Of a DNA stretch of 64,000 nt, positions 20,090 through 32,450 are shown piece after piece; positions within the stretch are counted from its first letter, which is position 1, and each line of letters starts with the position of its first letter. The stretch spans positions 434,001 through 498,000 of the forward strand of contig NC_044289.2 of NCBI RefSeq assembly GCF_004027225.2, read 5' to 3'. Below the pieces are notes generated by a model, which had not been told where the DNA came from, did not search any database, and saw nothing but the letters and a program-made list of their open reading frames with translations. This stretch comes from Strigops habroptila (lineage: Eukaryota; Chordata; Aves; Psittaciformes; Psittacidae). A program made the translations under genes and the position numbers.

Positions 20090-20961
20090 TGTAGTGGGTT
20101 AACCCCAGCTAGAAACTGAGCCCCACACAACTGAGCTGCTTGGTCACCCCCATGGCGGGATGGGGGAGAGAATTGGAAGGGTAAAAGTGAGAAAACTCAT
20201 GGGTTGAGGTAAAGACAGTTCAAGACAAGAAACCTGGAGAGGGGCTTTGGACAAGGGTCTGTAGGGACAGCACGGGGGGGAATGGCTTTAACCTGCCAGA
20301 GGGGAGATTGAGATGAGCTCTGAGGCAGAAGCTCTTCCCTGTGAGGGTGCTGAGGCGCTGGCACAGGGTGCCCAGAGAAGCTGTGGCTGCCCCATCCCTG
20401 GCAGTGTTCAAGGCCAGGTTGGACACAGGGGCTTGGAGCAACCTGCTCTAGTGGAAGGTGTCCCTGCCCGTGGCAGGGGGTTGGAACTGGATGAGCTTTA
20501 AGGTCCCTTCCAGCTCAAACCTCTCTGTGATTCTATGATGATAGATAAACCAAATGCCGTGCACGCTTCCCATGGTCGGTCAGGAGTTTAGCCATCAGGA
20601 CAACAGGGCTCCATAACACATGAGGGTGACTTGGGAAGACAAAGGCCATCACTCCCAACATCCTCCTTCCTTCTTCTCCTCCCCAACTCTATACACTGAG
20701 CATGACCCCATGTGTGTTGTGGGATATCCCTGGGGTCAGTTGGGGTGAGCTGTCCTGGCTGTGTCCCCCCAGCTCCTTGTGCCCCCCCAGCCCATGCAGT
20801 GGGGTGAGGAACAGAAAAGGCCTTGGCTCTGTGTGAGCACTGCTCTGCAGTAACGAAAATATCCCTGTGTTATCAACACTGTCTTCAGCACAGGTCCAAA
20901 ACACAGTCCCACAGTAGCTGCTATGAAGAAAACCAGCTCTACCCCAGCCCAAACCAGCACA
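20090..20961 (-). mobile_element. Solo LTR of avian ERVL type, split by a CR1
   Basis: An LTR in antisense orientation: reading the minus strand it starts TGTGCTGGTTTGGGC and ends AACCCACTACA. On + the left part is 20090-20228, and the right part resumes after the CR1 at about 20541 and runs to 20961, giving about 560 bases of LTR. It resembles the LTR at 58873-59440 in layout but is a different, more diverged subfamily. The TATA position is degenerate and no intact target duplication is visible, so it is older. No internal viral genes are present. Confidence 0.8.
20229..20540 (+). mobile_element. CR1 LINE nested inside the LTR
   Basis: AAACCTGGAGAGGGGCTTTG through TCTGTGATTCTATGATG, a 5'-truncated GC-rich CR1 with an intact tail. 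LTR sequence lies on both sides, so this CR1 inserted after the LTR was in place. Confidence 0.88.
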
Positions 20962-22863
20962 CCTGGCTGCAGACGAGGTGCAGGGGGAGCAGTGGGATTT
21001 TCCTGAGTGGTTTCTTTTCCTTCTCCCAGCACCATTTCATGGAAAACGCAGAGAAGCCTTTGGTTGCCAGAGCTCTCCAGAAGACATTCTCCATTTGTCA
21101 CTCATCTCTCCCATTTTTTGCCTAATCTCCATTTACTCACCACTTTGGGAAGCAGAAGCTCTGTACAGAAGTAGAAATGTCCATGCTGTCGTGCCCAGCC
21201 CCTTGGCTTATGCTTTTCGGAGTAGCTCATTGCTGGTGCGGGTGGCATCATCTTAGCAAAGCACTGTGAAAGATGGGAGCCTGAGCACATGGAGCCGTTC
21301 TCACCCACCCCAACGTACCTGCCTTTCAGCATCGAGCACATCAGTGGGGCCATCTAAATGGGGGATGCTCTGGAAAGGTGATTGGTTCATCTTTACAATG
21401 TGCACTTGCACAGCCAGGGACATCCTCCATGGCAGTGCCCTGCCCCTGGGTGAAGCAACCCATGCAGCTGGCACTGCTGCCCATCCCTGCAACACCCTGG
21501 TATATCTCACAGGGTTCACAATCCCAATAATGATGCCCCATCCCTTTATCTCCTGAACAGCGCATCCTCTGCCATCAAGGCCTTGAGCCTGACAACATTT
21601 ATCTTCTCCTGAAATTCAGTATGAGCAGAGTTATGCAGCTGGAACTTGCTTCATCCATACCCTGATACGACATGCCATAGCCTTGTCCTCACATCAGTGG
21701 TTCATTTCTGAGCCCTCTGCCACCATCGCCAGTTTTTGGTGCAACATAAATGTGTTTGTGTTTTTTTCCTTCTATGTGGCTGCAGCTGACACCCACCTCC
21801 CACCTCTCCAGAGGAAAAGGCCACTTTGACACTCACGTTGCACCCTCAGGAGAACGCAGCCAAGCAAAACATCACCAAGAGGCTGTTGAAACAACTCATG
21901 CTCTAAGATATGACCTTCAAATTATTTGCTTAAACTCCTGAATGTAGAGGGAGAAGAGTGTCCTTCCAGCTGTCTGCATGTGGTGCTGATAGAAGAAACA
22001 AGGGCTTGTTTCTGCCTGCGTTTGCTCCCTGAGCTGATTCCCCAGAAGTGCTTGGGTATTAAATTTCCCTCCTGGACCTCTGTGACATTATTACCGGCAA
22101 TGGTTACTCAATGGTCACTCAGCTGTGCTGGGAAGGGATGAAGAGCCACAAACAGAGATGTCAATTTTAGCACTAGCAGGACACAGGAAAATGAATTTTT
22201 GCCGAGCAGGAAGGCTTCCAGACCCCGGCAGGGGAGGGAGGAGAAGGAAGAGCTGTGAGCCCTTAGAGAAAGAGCTATAGAAAACACTTAATGATGCTTT
22301 TTAGGGCTTGTCATAGCAGCAAAGCACATTCCAGCATTTGTACCTGCTGCCTCACAGGGATTTGACTGTGGATTCGCAATTATAAAATGTGTTTTGCAGC
22401 CCAGGTTTTAAGCAGGGCCTGAAGGTAAGTGGATCCGGGGGCACTGTATTGTTGGGGAGAGGAATGTGGTTTTGTGCTCTTGATAGAGGTGGAAATTTGC
22501 AGCAGGCCAGATCTGGGCTGTTGGAGGATTAGGTCAGTATCAGCTCCCAAAAGCTGCCTTAAGGCAAATTGAATTTTTCACAGAAAAAGAGGAAGAAAAA
22601 ACCCTGTAACTTAACTGCAGCTTAATCACCTGCCACTAACTACAGTGTATGAGCTGTTCCTCACCTCCACTTTGCTTTCTAACAGTACTGCAGCAATTAT
22701 ACATTTGGCCTGTTTGATTGGAGCAGTTCTAATCCTTGCAGAATAAAAGTGACTTTGAGCAGCTCTGACTGTGCTGGGTGTCTGATGATCTGCTGGATTT
22801 GAGCTCTTGGTGGTGGGCAGGCAGAAGGTGAGCTCAGTGGGATGAGTTTGAGCATGGGGAAAA

Positions 22864-22945
22864 CCATAGAATCACAGGATGGTTTGGGTTGGAAGGGACC
22901 TCATCCAGTTCCAACACACACCCATGGAAGGTGACAGTCCCTCTA
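22864..22945 (-). mobile_element. Short CR1 3' fragment
   Basis: CCATAGAATCACAGGATGG, then TTTGGGTTGGAAGGGACC and CATCCAGTTCCAAC; similarity fades after about 80 bases. Confidence 0.82.
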
Positions 22946-25900
22946 CTGTCAGGCTGCAGCTCAGTGAGTCCCCACCAAAACTGGCAGGGCCATAAAGGGA
23001 CATGCTCAGGTCACTTGCACGCCTGACTAAACCTGTTTGTCCCAAATACTCTGTTTCAGCCCAAGCCTTAACATACCTACAAAACCAACAGACAGGTCCC
23101 TGATGTCCTGGCACTAAGCCCATGAGAAACAGGCACTGGTTCTCCTCCAGAATAATCCTTCTCAAAAACACTTAGAAAACGAGTGGGTTTAGGGGTGATG
23201 GTTTCATTAGGCTTGCAGAGCATGGGGGGCAACCAGATACTGCTCGAGCTGGCCCCTTCCCTTTGGGTGTGTTTAGTGCCTTGAATCCCCAAGTCAAGTC
23301 CTGCTGGTAACCAGCACCGAGTCCTTACACCATTAACTCTGCTGGGATTCTGCATAGAGTGTTCCAGAGAGGACTTGTTTCAAAAACTGGGCTTTATTCC
23401 TTCGCCTGTGGGTGGAATTAAAGACAAGAGCAATTAAATGCTAAGCAGTTACCAAAATGTGGGGTTCTCACGTGCTTTACAACAACTCTACACAATAACC
23501 TTTTATATTATCATAACGCATCTTTCCTTCTACACTTCTCTCTTCCTAGAACTCGAGCAGTGTGGTGGCTCCCTCTCTGTGTCCTTGCTATTGAGCCAAC
23601 ACCCCGAACGCTTTCAGACTGAAATGAGCATTTATGTTGCAGATGTTTACGTAATGTAAGTGGCAAAGGCTCCGGTTTGTAAGTTCAGCTGCAGTGGTGT
23701 GAGTTTTCACCCATACAAACACACTTGTATCAGCTCTGCTCAACAGTAACTGTCTGTTCAATAGTAACTCTGTTACTGTTGAACAAGCAGCAATAGTGCC
23801 CTGCAGGGACAAGGGGACATGGGATGTTGGTAAAACCCTCTGTGGTCTGCCTGATCAGACAGCTAACCTATCTGGAATTAGGAAGTACCAGTTTTATTTC
23901 TTAGGAAATGGAGGAGTATGTGAACAAAACTCATCTGTGAAATAGCATCATCTTGGTCCTTGTTCCTTTTTTCTCTTAGTATATATTTTTCCTCTAAGTT
24001 CATCCTTGTGTCAAAACAGATTAGAAAGACAAACTGTAGGAGAGTCATGTCTGTTATCAGGCTGGCTGCTGCCACACTTAATAAGCACTTGAGCTCTCAG
24101 AACAGGAAACTTCCAATTAATAGTGATTAGAAACATTTTTTTTCATTGTAAATACTCTAGCACAGTGTACATCATCATCAGCACTTCTCTGGTTACAGCT
24201 GTCATCTTGAGTCTTGTCTGCTCATTAGGATCTCAATGGAAAGATGGCCTTTCATTTATTCTATAACATTAACAAAGCTGATTTACTGGAACACATATGA
24301 AAGATCTTAACCTGCAATAGATGTAGGGCCATGCCTGGACTGACTGCTGAATGCATTAAGCAAGGAGAAAACATTCATCTGCTCTGCTAAAAGCTCAGTG
24401 AAAGTGGGATAAGTCTGGGGTGCTGCAAAATAAAACCCAAGTTTGTGATAGGAGTGACTGTGCATTCCCCCAACTCTTTACGCACAGGGTTTGTTCTGAG
24501 TGTGTTCTGCTCTGTTTGTTGTCTTGATACATCATTAAACCAGGTCTCAAAAGCCTCAGGGGGAAAAAGAAATCCCGGTGTTATGTGAGTTGTGTAATAC
24601 TGAATATGCAATTAAGGCCAGATACCTTAACCTTGAGTCTGCGTTTCTTATGTCAGGTAAGTTTGGTAAAGGGCTGAGCTGCTCATGCCTCCTGATATTT
24701 CTGTTAGTGTTGCTTAGTTCTCACTGTTCCTAACTGCTGATAATTTAAATGTTTACTTATGGATTTAAAGAGCAAAGGCATTTTATCCTCATTTGAAACT
24801 GGACATGTGTGATGGGATGGCCTCTGATACTGCTGACAACATAACCCTGGTTACCTGAGTGCTGCTGCAACAGTCACTTGCATTTGTACAGTAACATCAC
24901 TGTGAGGGCACCTGACGGGTGAGGATGGCCTTTTTAGGGAGGAGAAAGTCCTAAACATGAAATGTCTGTGTTTAAATCCCTATAACCCAGTCCCTGATTC
25001 TCACAGCTCTATGTCTGAGCTGTAGCTGTCCTCGTGTGTAGCTCAGCCATGGGTCCAGTCCTGCTAAAACTAAAGGGGAGGACTTTCATTAACTGTAGAA
25101 ACTAGATCTGGCCCTGAAAGATGGACAAAAGCTTCTAACACTCCTGCTCCTGGTGAGTCTTTTATGCCTTCAGCTATCAAATGTGTACTGTGCTGAGCAG
25201 CATCATTAAAGATGCATGAGCTGTCAGTGTCTCCGTTTCCTGACAGGGCAGGCACGTGTTCTGCCCAGGGCTCTGAGCAGCAGTTCCAGCATTAACAGTC
25301 TCCTTGTGCTCTTGCGCTTCACAGACAATCAAGACCTGATGAATTTGGAGCATCTCTGAAGTCAGACCTACCAGGTACAGCTGTCTGGCACACCGATGGC
25401 AGGACTTGGAGTCAAGGGGGGGTGATGCTGGACATGGGCTGCTCATTGGGTGCTGGTCCAAGGAACCAACAGTGTGTGGTCACCCTCAGGAGAGGAGCAG
25501 GATCTTCATGAAAGCACCGCAGCCATGGGAACACATGGAGAGAAACTCCCCATGAATAAACTCATCTGGAAAATGGAAGATGAAGCTCCTCAGGCAGCAG
25601 AACTGGGGACTGAACAGGCTTCAAGATGTAGCAGGGCTGGTTCAACTCAAGGGTTGGGTGATGCAAGCGTCAGACCAAACCAGGGGCTTGGGGCTGGGAT
25701 TCAGGAAACCTGCTTCCAGTTTTTCTGTACCAAAGGGCTCTGAGGCCCAGTTTCTCTCTGAGATTGGATTCAAAACTACACTAAACTGTTGTATATCTGA
25801 ACAGAAATGCCAGGCGCACCCTTAAACACTTCAACTTGTCAAATACCCGAATGCCACAAAGGATTGTTTGGCTAAATATCCCATGCACTGAGTGTAAGCC

Positions 25901-26497
25901 AGATTATTGTACAATATTTGCTTCAACTGGAGAGAAAGCTCTCCATTGATGATGAATCACTGATGAGTTTCAACTGGAGTGCAACAGGAGATATTTTAAT
26001 TAACTGACAATCAATGGCTGTCCAACAGAAGGCAGGAGGCCCTTTAATGGGATCAGTGTGTGACAGTGGGTAGAAGATGTCATGTTTCTCCTCTGGTAGT
26101 GCTCTGACCTTCTCTCTAACTGCCACAGACTTCTGAAAAACTGGCATTTGTCTTCAAAATCAGAGTTGCTCTTTGTATTTATCACATGCTAATAACACGT
26201 TCCTGTGATCTGGGCGTATGTTGTTGGGTCTGGTCTATTTCCATACATTTACTTTTTGTAATGGTTTGAAGAAACCAGAGGCCAGAGAAACGTGTCATTG
26301 TGCGGGTGTTTCTTAGGATGCAGGAGACCCCATTTTGCAGCTGTACCAGACTTGCTGGCACAGCTCCACTCTGGGTTTCTGTGCAGGTCTCTGCCCCAGG
26401 CTGGGCAGCAGGAGCACGGCAAGCATTTCCCAAATTTCTCTCAGCTTTGTGAAATATAATGTGAAGGAAAACCCCCATTCCACAAGTGAATTATGGG

Positions 26498-26625
26498 CTG
26501 GCAGTGTTCAAGGCCAGGTTGGACAGGGCCTGGAGCAACCTGCTCTAGTGGAAGGTGTCCCTGCCCATGGCAGGGGCTTGGAACTGGATGAGCTTCCCAC
26601 CCAAACCAGGCTGGGATTCTATGAT
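26498..26625 (+). mobile_element. Short CR1 3' fragment
   Basis: CTGGCAGTGTTCAAGGCC to GGGATTCTATGATTTCTT. A small internal gap after GGTTGGACA removes part of the usual sequence. Confidence 0.88.
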
Positions 26626-29600
26626 TTCTTCAAGGCCAGAAATTGAGAAATTCAAGGACACTATCAGAAGTGATGGTTTATTTCAGTCAAGAGAAGAAAG
26701 TGGATGTGACTGCAAATGAAATAGCATCATCTTACCCAAAAGCTAAATAATTCTCTAGTCCAGTGCTGAGATCTTTCAGGATCATCTTATTTTGCCTAAT
26801 GTGATCTTTTCTTCCTAAAAGCCTTCAGCACTGACCCAAGGACTGACCATAAATGCCTGTTCTCAGGCAGCCAAAGGGTCTTGCTTCTGATTCAAAGTCC
26901 TTTTGGTGGTCATTTTTTGACGATGCCCTCTTCATGAGTTGCTGTCACTTCTAAACTCACTAAGACAGCATCTTTTGATAATATGCTAGTACAAGGAGCT
27001 TGTGCAGTACCAGGAGCGTGCTGTGCTTTTATGTTTTGACTGCAAGTTGCATCTAGGCCTCAGAACATCTTCTCAAAGCTTCTCATAGGTGCAAAGATAT
27101 TGAGTTAAAGCAGCTTAACTTCTGACCTTCAACATTTCCAGCCAGATGCAAAGTTTGCGCCTTGAGACAATCTTTCTAATTAATCTTCCCAACCTGCTGT
27201 GAGGCAAGTGAGTACCAGGCACTAGATGCCCTCTGAGAGATGGAGGAGAGAAACAAGATGCAGAGCTGTGATAACAGAAATGGTTTTCAGCCCCCAAACT
27301 GCAGGCACAAAGAAATGCTGTGCTGTTGAGAGGGTCTTCCCCAGGAACCTGTGGAGGTGGCACCGGCCCCACAGGTTTCTCTGTGGGAGGCCATGGCAGG
27401 GGCCTTGAAGCATTACAGAAAATGGAGGGAATAATTCTGAGATTAAAGCCTCTGTTACTGAAGATGCTGCTGTTGCCCTGGTGGGCTCTGAACTGCTGCA
27501 CTGCCTGTGAGGCGCTGGGAGGAGGAAACCGCCGCCAAGGCAATCCTTCCTCCAGAGAGCTGCCTTTGTGCCCCCAGGGAAGAGGAGGAAGGAGTAGTAG
27601 TAGCCTTTGATAAGGGTGAGCTCTCTGAATAGTGGGTGTTGATCAATTAATCTTTTTTCTTTTGGTATATTTACAAGGTACAAAACGCCACAGGCACCAC
27701 CCCAAGGCTTGCTGGGTTTTTTGTAGTGGTGCTGATACACTTTGATAATTTGTTGGGAAGTCCTTGTGCCAGTTTCGTGGCTCCTGCCCAGTTTGGTGTA
27801 GACTTTCCTAGCTCAGATGGAGTAACAGTCCTCAAGGCCAAGGCCCCTCTTTGCAAAGTTGTTTTTTTACTGATTTGATGCTCAAGAATGGAAGATGAGT
27901 TACTCTTGACTTGTCTTGCTGCAGCACTTTTTTGTTCTGCTGTACCAGATTGGAGCCAGATCTGTTGCACCCTCTCTCTTTGCCTCCTAGTTTATTCTTC
28001 ATCTAATCTTTGATTTCCTTTGATTTGCCTTCTACTGAAATGAAGATCCCAGATATACCCCTCTATCTCTTTTAGCCCCATATTTCTGCTGCTGCTTTCA
28101 GCTTTCCGTTGGTATCCCCCTGTGTCCTTTCTTCTCTTACTGATTTCCTTCCTCTAATTTTCCTTTTTCATTCAGCCCCTAGTTATTCCATGTGCCCTTC
28201 TGTAAGATGTTTGAGAGCTTTTCCATATCATCTTCAGCGCTTTCCAAGACCTTGAATCTGTTTTTTTTCCCTTGTTTGCCTTTTTACAGAGAATAACCAA
28301 TGTCAGTGTTCTGACTCATGTATCTTTCTGAAAGATCATGTTTCACCACTGGCAATCCCTTGATTTAAACATAATTTCCTTTTCTTGTCCCTTGTTGCTT
28401 CCTTCTTGCCAACTCACACCCCACAGCTGAATCACTCCTCTCCTGTCACCACCCCACAATTCCCCTTGTGCTGCACTGCTCGTTTCCTCTTGCTATCTCT
28501 GTTTGAAACCTCTTGCTTTCACCATTAAGACTGTAAGATTGCCACTTCCTTCTGTTTTCTCATCTCCTGCACCCTCCTGCTGCTTTCCAAGCCTCCCCTG
28601 CCCAGTCGACTTTACCTCCTGCATTGGGCAAGCCCCAGTGCTCGAAGCAGCCCATGTTCACCAACTGTGACCAACTTCTGCCTTCACTTCTCATGCCATG
28701 GCTTGCTTCTTCTTATCCCAAGCCCTTAGTGTGCTGCCAGATGTTGCCCATGAGCACTGACCAGCTGTGCCCTGCTATTGCATAGAACACCAGGGTTGCT
28801 CTTCTGCTTTGCAGAGGCTCGTGCTCATTTGCAGTAGGTTTAAGTATGGATATGGTCTACTTCCTTACCATGCACATTGCTTCTTCGCGATGGTAACTCT
28901 TAGCTGGGACAAAATACATTGGGAGACCTTGAAATATCATGGAAAGAAAACTTTGCCATGGAATTAAGACTGCAGAGATGGAAGCATAAGTTGAGGAGGC
29001 GAGAGGAGAAATGCGGCAGCACGTTCAGCCCATGCATGGCACTGCTGTCACAGCTCCTCCTGTGGCACCCGGCTCCCCTGCAGCCTGCCCACGCTCAGCC
29101 CCTGTCTGTTTTGACAAGTTGTCACCACGCTGGTGGCGATGAAGCGGCGACCACAGGCACACGATTTACATGCCCCAGAACAAGGACGTGAGGTTTACTG
29201 TCTCCTTACTTCTACATTCTTAAGCTCATAGCACAGCCCAAGACTGGCATCTCTTTGTGAATCCGAGCTACAGGGTCTGCTGAGTGTCCTTCAGTCACTG
29301 CAGGTTTCCACCTATGATTTTAATCCAGAAGATTCAATTTGGTGGCCAGCATCTAGTCTGACCACTGAGTAAGTTATGTATTACAAAAGCACAAGAGAAG
29401 AAACCTGTTCTTGGGCCCAGGTGAAATCTCTCCAGCAAACAGTGAACTTGTTAAAGAAAGGAATTTGGGGGACCAAAACTACCTGTGAAATTGAATTGAA
29501 CACTGGGTAAGGAAGGTCATGCTAGGAACTTGGTCTCTGAAAATGCTGGATGTTTTAGTAGTGCTTTTTATGAAACTTTACTTTTGAAACATCTTTTTTC

Positions 29601-30253
29601 TTAACCTGGATCTCTAATCTTTTAAATTTGTACCCCAAAAAAGTAAAAAAAAGAATCTTGACTGTATTAGAGAACAATAAATTGTATTTCTAGTCTGGCT
29701 TCAAAGCTTTGCATTGGCAACAGAAGCAAGAACTTTGATTTGCCAGCAAAGCTGAGGGTGCTGTGGATGCCTGCAGGCACTCAGACATGCGCACCCTCCC
29801 TCTGCCCTCGATCTCCACCCTCTCGGTTCCTGAGCTCTGGGCACCACAAGAGCCTGCTTATGTGGTAGCTGTTCCTTATCTTCCCAATCACAATGCTCAT
29901 ACCCAGATTTGAATAGAAAATGAGTTGGTTTTGTTGTTTGGTTTTGATCCTCTAGCTGTTCGGATGCATTTCAGTTCTTTGCGTTGACTCACAGGTTTGG
30001 AGTGGAGCCAGTTTTTGTGACTGTCCCATCATTACTATACATGCCTCAGAAAGCAGCTGTGCTTACAACACATTTTACATAAACAGACAACTGAATCAGG
30101 GACTTCAGAGACTGGTCCAACATTGCTCAGCTCTCCAGTGCCCTGGGCTGAGCTCCAGCTGCCAGACTTGGGCTTTGGAAACCCGCCTCTGCCCTGTGCA
30201 GCCCAGGGCTGCCAAGGTCTCTGGCTGGTGAGGATCTAAGTCTAGTCTGAGGT

Positions 30254-30497
30254 CTAGAGGGGAGATTGAGATGAGCTCTGAGGCAGAAGTTCTTCCCTGT
30301 GAGGGTGCTGAGGCGCTGGCACAGGGTGCCCAGAGAAGCTGTGGCTGCCCCATCCCTGGCAGTGTTCAAGGCCAGGTTGGACACAGGGGCTTGGAGCAAC
30401 CTGCTCTAGTGAAAGGTGCCCCTGCCTGTGGCAGGGGGTTGGAACTGGATGAGCTTTAAGGTGTCTTCCAGCCCAAACCTCTCTGTGATTCTATGAT
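30254..30497 (+). mobile_element. CR1 LINE 3' fragment
   Basis: CTAGAGGGGAGATTGAGATG to CTGTGATTCTATGATC, a 5'-truncated, well-preserved GC-rich copy with the sequence variant GAAGTTCTTCCC, shared with the copy at 51.4 kb. Confidence 0.91.
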
Positions 30498-31673
30498 CTG
30501 TTACTAACCTGTAACTTGGATAAAAATTTCCCCTCTCCTCCCATTCTGCACCTTGCACCTCTGTGGATCCAGTGAAGAGGAGGACACGGATGTTCTTCTC
30601 ATCAGCTTTGTTTTCCAGGTTTTTGCATGTATGAATACAACAATAAGACAAGCTTGTACACAATAAGATATGTGCCACTTGGTGACTCTTAAAACACGGT
30701 TCTGCCATGTTGCATCAGTAATATATGAATCCTGACAGAGCTCCCAGACAGTCCTTGGAGTAAACTCCCACCTTAAGCAGACTTTCATGCCCTGGATGCT
30801 CTCTCACACTTCTGTACAATTAATTGCAAAGGTCCAGGTTTATTACCCATAAACGCTTACCCATATGTTGTCTTGTTCAAAGGAGCGAGTTGCATTTCAA
30901 ACCAAAAGGCATTTGTTGAGCAAGAACGTTTGAATGAAACCCTGCAGCTCGATGACCAGAGCTGTCTCCCCACTGATCTGTTAGGTCTGGGTGGAGGCTC
31001 TTTCCCTAGGAGGAATAGGGCTGGTGGTGATTAATCCTCCAAACCTCATGAAACCTATTTCACCCTGGAAAAGGCAGCCGGTCCCAGACACACAATCTGA
31101 CAGCAGCATCAGGAATCCTCTCTGGACGGCTCCAGCCTGCGCATGGTAAGCGTGGGTTCCCAGTGCCGCTCCTTGGCCCAGGAGGCTTCTTGGCTTCTCT
31201 CCCAGCTCTGGAGAGAGGTTTGCCTCCTGGCAAAGACTCTTATCTTCCTTTCTTTGTCCGTCTATAAAATGGGCATGAGGCATTCTTCAGGAATGGCGTT
31301 TGCTGCCAGCCTCAGTCACTGTGCTTTAACAGCCTGACGTGAATGTTACATTGGTTACATGCATTGGGGATGGCTTTTAGTTTCTCCTAAAAAGTGCTCT
31401 GGAACTTCATCCCTAGCATCGATTCACTCTGTGGCATACAGGAGCCTGCTGCGGGGCTCGGCTACACTGGACCAAGAGCAAAACAGCTTCTAACCCAGCT
31501 CCCTCCCCAGCCCTTCCACTGTCAGCACAGGCAGCAGCATCCTGTAGCTTGTGCTCAGCCAGCAGTCAGGGCAAATCTCGGCTACAGCCACACTCGGCAG
31601 CCCCAGGAAGGCCGAGGTGTGATGGCTACCTTCCACCAAAGCTTGAAGACCTTTTGTAACTATTTATTTATTT

Positions 31674-31845
31674 ATAGAATCATCATGGAATCCCAGGCTG
31701 GTTTGTGTTGGAGGGACCTTAAAGCTCATCCAGTTCCAACCCCCTGCCACGGGCGGGGACACCTTCCACTAGAGCAGGTTGCTCCAAGCCCCTGTGTCCA
31801 ACCTGGCCTTGAACACTGCCAGGGATGGGGCAGCCACAGCTTCTA
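31674..31845 (-). mobile_element. CR1 LINE fragment abutting the PPP1R16B CpG island
   Basis: Antisense CR1 tail (ATAGAATCATCATGGAATCC) through GATGGGGCAGCCACAGCTTCT. It then stops abruptly and the GC-rich promoter sequence begins at about 31846. It is well preserved. Confidence 0.9.
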
Positions 31846-32450
31846 CCCCCGCCCAGCCCCAACGCGACCGGGCCCAGCCCGCACCGCTGCGGCTGCCGCT
31901 CCCCGCCCCGCGCCTCAGCCACCTGCGGGCCCCGCAGCCCCTCCACGGCCCCTCCTCGGGGCGGAGCTGCGGCCGGAGCCGGAGCCGGGCGGGTCCGGGG
32001 CTGCGCGGCGCCGCTGCCTGCCGCCTGCTGCCGGCTGCCTGCCGCGCCGGGCCCGCTGCGCCGCAGGGAGCTGCCGCGGGTGAGTGCGGGGCCGGGGGCG
32101 CGGGGCCGGGTGTCAGCGGGGCGGGGCGGACCCGGCTTGGCCCGGCCCGGTGCGGTCCTGTCCGGGAGGGGCAGCGGCTGAGCGGGGTGCGGCGTGGGCC
32201 TCCCAGCGCTCCTTCCCCCGGCGCGGGGGAGGTGTCCGTGTGCGTTCCCCCTGTCCGTGTGTCCCCCCGCGTCCGTGTGTCCGTGCTCCCCGCCCCCGGC
32301 GCTCCGCGGGGTCCACGCCGCGGCCCGGGCAGCGGCTGCAGTCGCGCCGCGGAGTTCGGGTAACTCCCGCCCTGCGCGGTCCTGGACTGGTCTGGCCGGA
32401 GCCGCCTCACTGGGGTCACCCGCTGCCTTTCCCGGCAGCGCCGGGCACAC
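31846..32450 (+). promoter_or_regulatory. PPP1R16B: CpG island and probable promoter of PPP1R16B
   Basis: About 600 bases of very high GC and CpG density with several GC boxes, such as GGGCGG at 31958-31964 and GCGGGGCGGGGCGG at 32116-32129. No TATA box is seen. It lies about 20 kb upstream of the first coding exon, in the position of the non-coding exon 1 expected for this gene. Overlapping open frames on both strands are compositional. Confidence 0.75.
31900..32079 (+). other. PPP1R16B: Probable non-coding exon 1 of PPP1R16B (5' end uncertain)
   Basis: A consensus donor, GCGG|gtgagtgcgg, falls at 32079/32080 inside the CpG island. The gene's first exon is untranslated in other vertebrates. 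The transcription start is not determinable here; 31900 is only a placeholder. A different donor in the island remains possible. Confidence 0.45.

Larger units (their letters stand above)
12146..31673. other. Intergenic region between ACTR5 and PPP1R16B
   Basis: About 19.5 kb with no coding exon, tRNA or other RNA gene that I can support. It holds CR1 fragments at 15.66, 16.30, 18.38, 20.23, 22.86, 26.50 and 30.25 kb, one LTR split by the 20.23 kb CR1, a hairpin at 15901-15930, a T17 run at 15961-15977 and a pyrimidine-rich stretch at about 27960-28620. The blocks 12146-15660, 16491-18380, 20962-22863, 22946-26497 and 26626-30253 show no repeat family I recognise; they may contain enhancers, which cannot be judged without alignment. 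Confidence 0.75.

Noticed and set aside
23756-23784. Inverted repeat GTTCAATAGTAAC / GTTACTGTTGAAC
   Set aside because: One mismatch, 3-base loop and low complexity; too weak without conservation data.
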